From Antedon mediterranea (taxonomy: Eukaryota; Echinodermata; Crinoidea; Comatulida; Antedonidae): a DNA stretch of 64,000 bases. The notes beneath the pieces were generated by a model, which was not told where the DNA came from, did not search any database, and worked only from the letters and a program-made list of their open reading frames with translations. How positions within the stretch are numbered: position 1 is the stretch's first letter; every line of letters starts with the position of its first letter. The DNA lies in contig NC_092670.1 in NCBI RefSeq assembly GCF_964355755.1, positions 16,615,201-16,679,200 of the forward strand, in the 5' to 3' direction. This document shows positions 57,401 through 64,000 of the stretch, piece after piece. The translations under genes and the position numbers were made by a program.

Positions 57401-60400
57401 AGCTGCTTTTGGCGTGTGCGGAATCTCTTCTCCAAAAGTTACCATTCGTGGTACGTTAGTTTCTACTGCTTTTGCGAGAATGTGTAAAAATGTTGATTTG
57501 TTATCGCTTGTTTTTGTCGTATCAAGCTGTAAAATTAAAGAAATATCAAAGGTTAATAACAAATTATAATCTGTTAAAAACACTGCTCTTTCTTGGAACT
57601 CTAGACCAATAAAATACTATACATCTTAATACAAAGTATAAATAGCTTTCTGTAATGTCAATATAATACTGTAAATGCGATAATTAACTAAACAACAGCT
57701 ATGAGCGCTCACTGGCTAAACTCAGGGGCCCCTGAGCAGTGCCCAGTGGGAAAAAAAAACAGACATTAAAACATGTAGAAAAAGGTTAAAAACACTTGAG
57801 GCCTCTAGAGTTGAAGGGCCACTTAGGGCTCCTAAACCAGGGGCCTCAGGCTTTTGCGTTATGCAACTAAAAGTACACATAGCCTTTGGTTTTATCAGTA
57901 GAATGAAGATTGAGTTGTACAAGGTTTTCATGTTAAATAACTTGGTTAAATAACTGTATTTGATGTATAACAACGCTGACCTTGCCCTTAATATCCACTA
58001 ATGTACTTCACAGGTTCTTAATAACTACTGCCTACCTTCGCAGATCCTTAACCCTGCTCTATTATTCTATTTTCATGTTTATCTTTGACCTTGGTATTAC
58101 CAAGTACTAATGTACATTGCAGCTTCTAAATAATTTATTCAAGTATCCTCACAGACCTGAATTCTAGACTGTTTTATTTTTATCTTTATCGCCATCTTGT
58201 ATGTGCTAAGTTTCTCACTATTAGGTGCAAAATTCTATCTATAATTAAATCTAGTAGGTACTTATTTTGCCTATAGCAGGATTTGAGTACCAAAGTCAAG
58301 GATTTTGAGAAAGTGCAAGTAATTATTAGCAAAAACAAAAGGTTCTTGTACATGCAAATTTAACAGCATATATCATGAAGATTTTGTGTGGGTGTTGAAG
58401 CAAATTGCTTAAAAAGGTGATTTACCTCGGATAAAAACTTTATACGGAATCCTGTTGCTCCAGCAACTCGTTGGTTGCCCTGATTCATGTAGTTGCCCAT
58501 AGCAAGCGTTAACTGAAGTAAATGAAAATTCAATTCAAATAACAATAACAAATGAATTTCATTAAAACAATAATGTATATAAGTTATTTCATATTTTCAT
58601 CACATAATACTATTGGGTATATTACCTCTAAAACTTTGGCTAGTTTTCGACTTGATCTCAGCTCGTTGGATGCGGTAAGGATGAGCTGTAAACAATCACG
58701 AAGCTCATCCGTTCTCTCAGCAAAATTTGCTTTAAAAAGCATACCATCTAACCGATTTTCAATGCCACCAATACGACTCATCTAAAATGGAAAATTATAA
58801 ATCATCTCAGTATCAGTAATGTATGAAAGTACCAATACCACAGCACCATACTTGTTTTTTTTTTTTAGTTTTCCACAAATAATACATATATTTTCTTTTA
58901 AAAATTCTTAAATATTTCTAAATGTGGATGGTGGCCACAATAAGTCTAGACATACTCTAGTAACAGTTCTTAATACACAGTATGAAACATTATCAGAGTA
59001 CTGCAGTAACTGTACTGCAGTAATGGATTATCTTCAAATTCATACCTCAAGTGCAAACTTATCAGGTGTGCTGAGTAAGGACATCTTCCCAATATATCCT
59101 TTAAGTTGATTTATCTATAAAAAAATAATCAAATATCATACTATAAAACAATAAACAAACAAAAATAGAAAATCAACTGTTTATTGTTGTTTATTTTCCA
59201 TAAACACATTCATATGTAGTAAAGAATATAATTAATATAATATCAGTTGCCAATTGGTGCAGCTGGTTTTACACACCCTTCTTGCTTGTTATATATATTT
59301 CTTGTGTCCTAAAAGATACTGTGTTTCTCACAGTTATATAAAAGGGAAATTGGAGCCTTTGGAAGATTCACTTAATAAGGCCTATACATCCCACTCTCTC
59401 AGTCAGCTAAAAGTTTCAGACATACAAACCTCTGATTCATCAGGAGCATACAGTTTCATTTGTTGCAAATGAGCAACTGAGAACTTGCTGGTATCTGTGG
59501 CAATAAGTGCTTGTTTGATATCATTTACAGGCATTCGGAGATGACCAAGCAAGATGGCTGAAAAGAAACAATTGACTTATTAACGGTGGTGCTACCACTT
59601 TTTGCATATAACTTTATGTACTAGTTGAAAGCTGCAGCTGGTACTGTGTTAGAAGCTCTCATTTGGAAAACCCCTATTTATGGAATACCTCTATTAAGGG
59701 GACACTTTGTTGGGTCCAGAATGTGTCCACCAATTTGGTTCTACTGACTTATTAATGGTAGTGCTACCACTTTTGATGCATCATTTTCCTATACATATCA
59801 CTTTATGTACTATTTAGGAGCTGCAGCTCTTTGTACTGTAGTAAAATCTTATAGTAAAGCCCTATCCATGGGACACCTCTATTAAGTGGACACTTTGTTG
59901 GGTCAAGAATGTGTCCCCCAATTTGGTTCTACTGTAACAGACTTATTAATGGTAGTGCTACCACTTTTACTGCATAATTTTCCTATACATATCACTTTAT
60001 GTACTATTTAGGAGCTGCAGCTCTTGGTACTGGAGTAAAATCTCATCTTAGTAAACCCCTATCCATGGGACACCTCTATTAAGGGGACACTTTGTTGGGT
60101 CCCAAATATGTCCCCCAATTAGGTTCTACTGTAACAGAAATCCAAACTAACCTAAGTTATGAGCTTTCTTGTGATTGATAACTGTTTCCACTTTACTTCC
60201 TGTCCTCCTTGGAGCTGCTAATGTGGAAATTAACAGATAGTATGTAGTTAATCACAATTACGATGTAATTACAAAAAAACAACAATAATAACCATACTAT
60301 AATTATTTCACATACATAAAAGCCTAATAATGATGATTTTCAGCCACTTATAATTATACCAAGAAGCAATGTTTGTGAATAATGTATTTTGATGCATTAT

Positions 60401-63400
60401 ATAATTACAGAAATGAATGACAAACACATTAAATGAATATAATTTTAAATAAGAAAGGTTTTTACGTGATGACAATAATATTACAAAGATACTCGACTAC
60501 AAATGACCAGTGGTTAAATTGGTGGTATGAAGTACGTATGACATTTATGGAAAATACTGACCATGAACTAAGAGAACTTATCTGTAGGCCTAAGTGGAAA
60601 CACTGATGGAGAAAGGAGGTAATCTTTGACCCCAACCATATAATTTAAGCCACCCTGTTGTATAAGATTATAACCAGTGATGTTGCAGAATGAGCCTTTT
60701 AGTCCCTGGGTACAAGCTTTGCTACAATTGTAGGGGAATGTGGCCCTCTATAAAGCAAACGCTCCCACTGGAGTGAATACTACTATAATAATACACAAGC
60801 ATATAGATGAAATGATTGCAAAACATTAATTAATGACAATAAAATATTTGTTTTTCTCTTATTTATTACTGGCCACCCACATTGAATACAAATTTGCATT
60901 AGGAATCTGGGGACAAAAAAGGAATCCATAGCTTGGTAGTTAAGATGCTTGCTAAGCTTGTTTCCCAAGGACGTAAGCGCACCGCAAGTAAATTGACCAA
61001 TCACAAGCAATGGATTATTGAAACTGTCACTTTTCATTGGTCAACTCATCTGCACTGCACTTATATCTTGTATCCTAGTGGGACCAAATCCAATATATTT
61101 CATGGGCAATAATAGTTATTATATTAAATTATAACTAAATTAGAACGTGTTGGTTTATTTTGTCTCATGTTTTGGATGGATTTGTTGAAATGCTTGTGGG
61201 TTTATAGACATTAGTACGTACTATTAACAACTATACAAAGATTCCAGCACCCACAATTAAAAAATGTACAAGTGGTGAAAAAAAATGAAATTTAGATGAA
61301 ATATATAAAGACAATGTGCAAGAAATTACAGATAAGTCACTTACATTTATCAGATGGTTTAACTGAAGGGAAATAGTGAAAATAAAATGGGTGTTCAATA
61401 AATTTATAAAGTTCATGCAACATTATTTAATAACATACAAGTGTCGCCAGAGGTGGGTCATGGTATGCAAATAATCTTTTTTTTTTCTCAACTGAAAAAT
61501 TTGTTGCGTGATTGTACACAATGAAGTCTGTACCAAGTAAGATGCTGTACTGCAACTGACACAGATTAAATTTGACAATTTTTACCACCTTATCAAACTT
61601 TCTGGCGACTCCCATAATATACAATCCATGCAATGAATTAAACATCTGTATGTTGACACATGAGGAATTAGCTTACAGACGCAAGACCAAGCTGTTTGGA
61701 GAATTTTTGCATCCATTTTTTGAGCAAAGATCTCTTGTAATCAACTTTACTAAAATCACAATATATTACTAATCAATTAGAATACTATTTAAATAACAAA
61801 CAATTGTAATGAAGAAATATAGTTTTAATGATTATTTAAAAAATGTTAGTAAGTAAACAAATAAAGATAGACATTACACAACAACACAGTAATTTACTAT
61901 AATTTAAACTGACAATAAATATAGCATTTACTTCGATGAACAATAAATATTTTTAAAAAACATTAAAATTAATTAATAAGTCAACTCTATTCTAAATCAG
62001 ACACCATGTTTCCAGATTTATCAAACTTGCTTAGTCAATGATAATGATAGTATAAAACTTAAAAATAAAAATGAATAATAAGATGAAAGTCAAAGATTTA
62101 TACATTTTTCTTTCTTGAATCTTATATGATTATTCCATAAAATCAAACTTTATGTGGGCATATCACCACCATATTTGGGCACATTTACACTTTTTTTGTC
62201 AAACTAGTTTGATTGTGTAAAAGAACGTATTTGATTAATAAAGCTTCAGATTTTCACTAAGCACTTCACATCCAGCCCTGTATTCAAATACGTAACTTTA
62301 GTAGTTTACAATTGAGAATTTGTATGTGTCGGTTTTAATAGAGTTGACTATTATTTTTACATAGGTTACAATGAGCTTTATTTATTTACCTCTTGCTTTG
62401 CTGATGGTGCTAAATTTCTCATCTAATTCTAAATGTTTGATGACATCTTTCAAATATGATTCATCTTCCCCTTCTCTCATCTGAAAGAAAATGGTTATGG
62501 TTTGATTTCAACCTTACTTGGGAAAAAAATCATCTAAACTGTTTTAAGTAAATAATTTTGCTTAAAGATGTATTGTCCCTTGAAACACAAAAAAATGAAG
62601 GTCAAAATATTCTAAATTTAAAGTGGCCATATCAAAGTAATATTAAAGTTATTCACTTTAAGTCGAAAATTTGAGCCAAAAACAACAAGTTTACGTAATT
62701 AACAGGTAAATTAGTTTGATTACATTTCATCTGGAAAATCGTCACGAGCGAAAGTAAACAAAGATTTCAAACCATGAGTACGCATTATGCATATGCTAAA
62801 TTAGGATTGTTTACAACTCGTCATGGTTAAGAAGGTATTTTCACACAGATCATGAGGAAGTTTTTTGATTATGCATACAGAGTAGCCAAACAAGCGCGTT
62901 TCATTATGGGATATGTTTCGATTGAAAACTTTGACTGGAAGTCAAAGTTATTTTTTTAACAAAAAAGTCTGTATTTCAGTTAAATTTTTGTTTTCCCGAA
63001 AAATTTTTGGTGATAGTTAATAACTATTATGATACTTCAAAATGACCCACCTTTTTTCGAAATCTATTATTTTTCATTTTTTTGGAATTAGTCAAAGGGA
63101 CAATACATCTTTAAGTAATCTATTCTATAACTCAATTCTTATATCTTTTTTTTCTTAAATCTTTTGTTCATTAAATAAAATTAAAGCAAAAAGAAAAAGA
63201 AGTTTTCAGAATAAAATACAAGAATTTATTTAACTGAACCATTACTTTACCTGACTCCAAACTGTGTTTTCTGTATGGTTCAGTTTTTCCCAATTCATAC
63301 GTTTTACAGACATACCAGGTACTGTAAGTGTCGAAACACCATTTGTAATAGTTGGGGGAGGAGGAGGGGGAACTGGTGGGGGTGGCGGAATGAAGGGTGG

Positions 63401-63822
63401 TGGTGGTGGTACAGGTATCGGAGCTTTCACAGGAGCTTTCACTGGAGCTTTTTTCCGAACGTATACATCATCATCATCCTGATTATTGTTAAATGTTTCA
63501 ACAAAGTTTGTTTGTATGTCCCCATTTTGATGGTTGGTGGCAGCATTCATCATAGCTGCTGCCATAGCCGGGTTGACTGAGTATTCTCCGTTGATTGTCG
63601 TTCTTGGCGGACTTGTGGTATCCGGTTTTATCAAACTATCCAGCCGTTCGTCCACACTTTGTGGCGATGTGTTGTATTTACGATACTTGGAGAAATCGGT
63701 TTCTGTCCGGTTTCTTTTGTTACGCGACACAGAGTTGTTTGAGTTTGTGTTGTGGCTGCGGAATTGTTGAAAATCTCTGCTATGGTTCAGTGAATATGAC
63801 CCTTCGTTATCAGAATTTGCAT
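54490..63822 (-). CDS. GRID2IP: Delphilin-like formin (FH1-FH2 part), 11 exons, 5' end outside the window
   Basis: Nucleates and elongates actin filaments. Exons seen: 63251-63822, 62390-62480, 60152-60217, 59430-59557, 59046-59114, 58626-58781, 58426-58512, 57344-57526, 56368-56439, 54656-54820, 54490-54528; phases all join (542 codons with stop). The first exon begins mid-codon after an acceptor, so upstream exons are missing. Domains: a low-complexity Asn/Ser-rich stretch, KAPVKAPVKAP repeats, FH1 with PPPPP/PPPPPP blocks, then FH2 from VKRMNWEKLNHTENTVWSQ, through HKKAHNLAILLGHLRM, SSRKLAKVLELTLAMGNYMN, TGFRIKFLSELDTTKTSDNK, STFLHILAKAVE, to YFGEDPSATDTDQFFGIFAS. The FH2 wording fits delphilin better than DAAM or FMNL. 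It ends shortly after FH2 (KAHIDNSSGKHQ), with no DAD region. PDZ domains, if present, would lie upstream. Confidence 0.9.
54920..55062. mobile_element. Foldback MITE family A, full copy in a formin intron
   Basis: Arms taaagccctgtctacactat and gatagtgtagacagagcttta enclose a shortened core. It is close to the second-last coding exon. Confidence 0.88.
55258..55375 (-). mobile_element. tRNA-derived SINE, family 2 (partial)
   Basis: The minus strand reads gacttggtggttgacgtgcc, then ccaatccaaaggtctgtgg, ttaaatccc and cctcaagtgagactta, in the order of the family 2 copy at 24.3 kb. The A- and B-boxes are decayed. Confidence 0.6.
56709..56999. mobile_element. TTAA-type MITE, divergent short member
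   Basis: The ends atgtattgtccccc and gggggacaatacatctttaa are inverted and match the termini of the elements at 7619 and 62562. The interior (290 bp) is different. Confidence 0.7.
59577..60130. repeat. 170-190-bp tandem repeat, three copies, in a formin intron
   Basis: Each unit has gtagtgctaccactttt, catatcactttatgtacta, ggagctgcagctctt, then cctctattaaggggacac, ctttgttgggtc and ttggttctactg. Units begin near 59577, 59750 and 59942. The last half belongs to the same dispersed repeat as at 1.6 kb and 26.2 kb. Confidence 0.85.
60952..61087. mobile_element. Foldback MITE family C, diverged copy
   Basis: taagcttgtttcccaaggac on the left and cttgtatcctagtgggacc on the right, with gaccaatcacaagcaatgg and ttttcattggtcaa in the centre. 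It lies in a formin intron. Confidence 0.7.
62142..62219. mobile_element. Foldback MITE family A, decayed copy
   Basis: It retains aaactttatgtgggcatatc, atatttgggcaca and caaactagtttgattgtgt, but both outer ends are lost. Confidence 0.6.
62562..63114. mobile_element. TTAA-flanked MITE, full copy 2
   Basis: It starts ttaaagatgtattgtccctt and ends ggacaatacatctttaa. It aligns along its whole length with 7619-8174 with few differences. It lies in the formin intron between the FH1 exon and the next exon. Confidence 0.88.
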
Positions 63823-64000
63823 CTGCAACAGTAATAAGTATTATTAATTACTCAGTCAAGTGAATATATAATTTTCTTGTCTATTTTTCTATATTAACCT
63901 TGATATATATAACTTCTCTATATAATACTATATACACTCTCGTTTATAGGACAAATACAAACCATTAATTTACAATCTTAGAAAAAAAATTACAATAATG
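63823..64000. other. Formin intron at the window edge
   Basis: AT-rich sequence upstream of the FH1 exon acceptor (gttgcag at 63823-63829 on the minus strand). I see no exon; earlier formin exons lie beyond the window. Confidence 0.6.

Noticed and set aside
63264-63834. Glycine-rich plus-strand frames opposite the FH1 exon
   Set aside because: They are shadows of the proline codons of the formin FH1 region on the minus strand.

Overview
The window is nuclear DNA of a metazoan. It is AT-rich and intron-rich, and every recognisable gene is a conserved animal gene split into many short exons with GT-AG (twice GC-AG) introns. The proteins resemble vertebrate orthologues closely. Together with the tRNA-derived SINEs, the many small foldback transposons and the frequent TAGGCCTA words, this suggests an invertebrate deuterostome, most likely an echinoderm or other ambulacrarian. 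That placement is an inference. No prokaryotic genes, CRISPR arrays or operons are present.

Layout from left to right: TK1 (minus, 1744-5818), RAB40-type GTPase (minus, 11250-20247), MLST8/GbetaL (plus, 21063-24830), zinc transporter SLC39A11/ZIP11 (minus, 28132-33751), LUC7L splicing factor (plus, 34199-42919) with a small secreted LamG/mucin-like gene nested antisense in its fifth intron (minus, 38658-40022), a globin (plus, 46750-49246), and the FH1-FH2 end of a delphilin-like formin (minus, 54490-63822, running off the right edge). I rebuilt each gene exon by exon; reading phase is kept across every junction, and the full-length products match the usual family lengths.

The genes do not form one pathway. 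TK1 supplies dTMP in S phase, MLST8 is a TOR-complex subunit, RAB40 is a GTPase with a SOCS box for Cullin-5 ligases, ZIP11 moves zinc, LUC7L is a U1 snRNP factor, the globin binds haem, and the formin builds actin. They do share a chromosomal history. From memory, the human counterparts map to 16p13.3 (LUC7L next to alpha-globin, RAB40C, MLST8), 17q25 (TK1, SLC39A11, cytoglobin, RAB40B) and 7p22 (GRID2IP), which look like pieces of one ancestral linkage block. The direct LUC7L-globin neighbourhood is the most striking case.

Two gene pairs are head to head with short spacers that may act as two-way promoters: RAB40/MLST8 (815 bp) and SLC39A11/LUC7L (447 bp). The rest is repeat-rich: a foldback MITE family with at least 14 copies, a TTAA-flanked MITE family, a second foldback family clustered between LUC7L and the globin, two tRNA-derived SINE families, several 0.8-1.5 kb TIR elements without coding capacity, and a number of tandem arrays.
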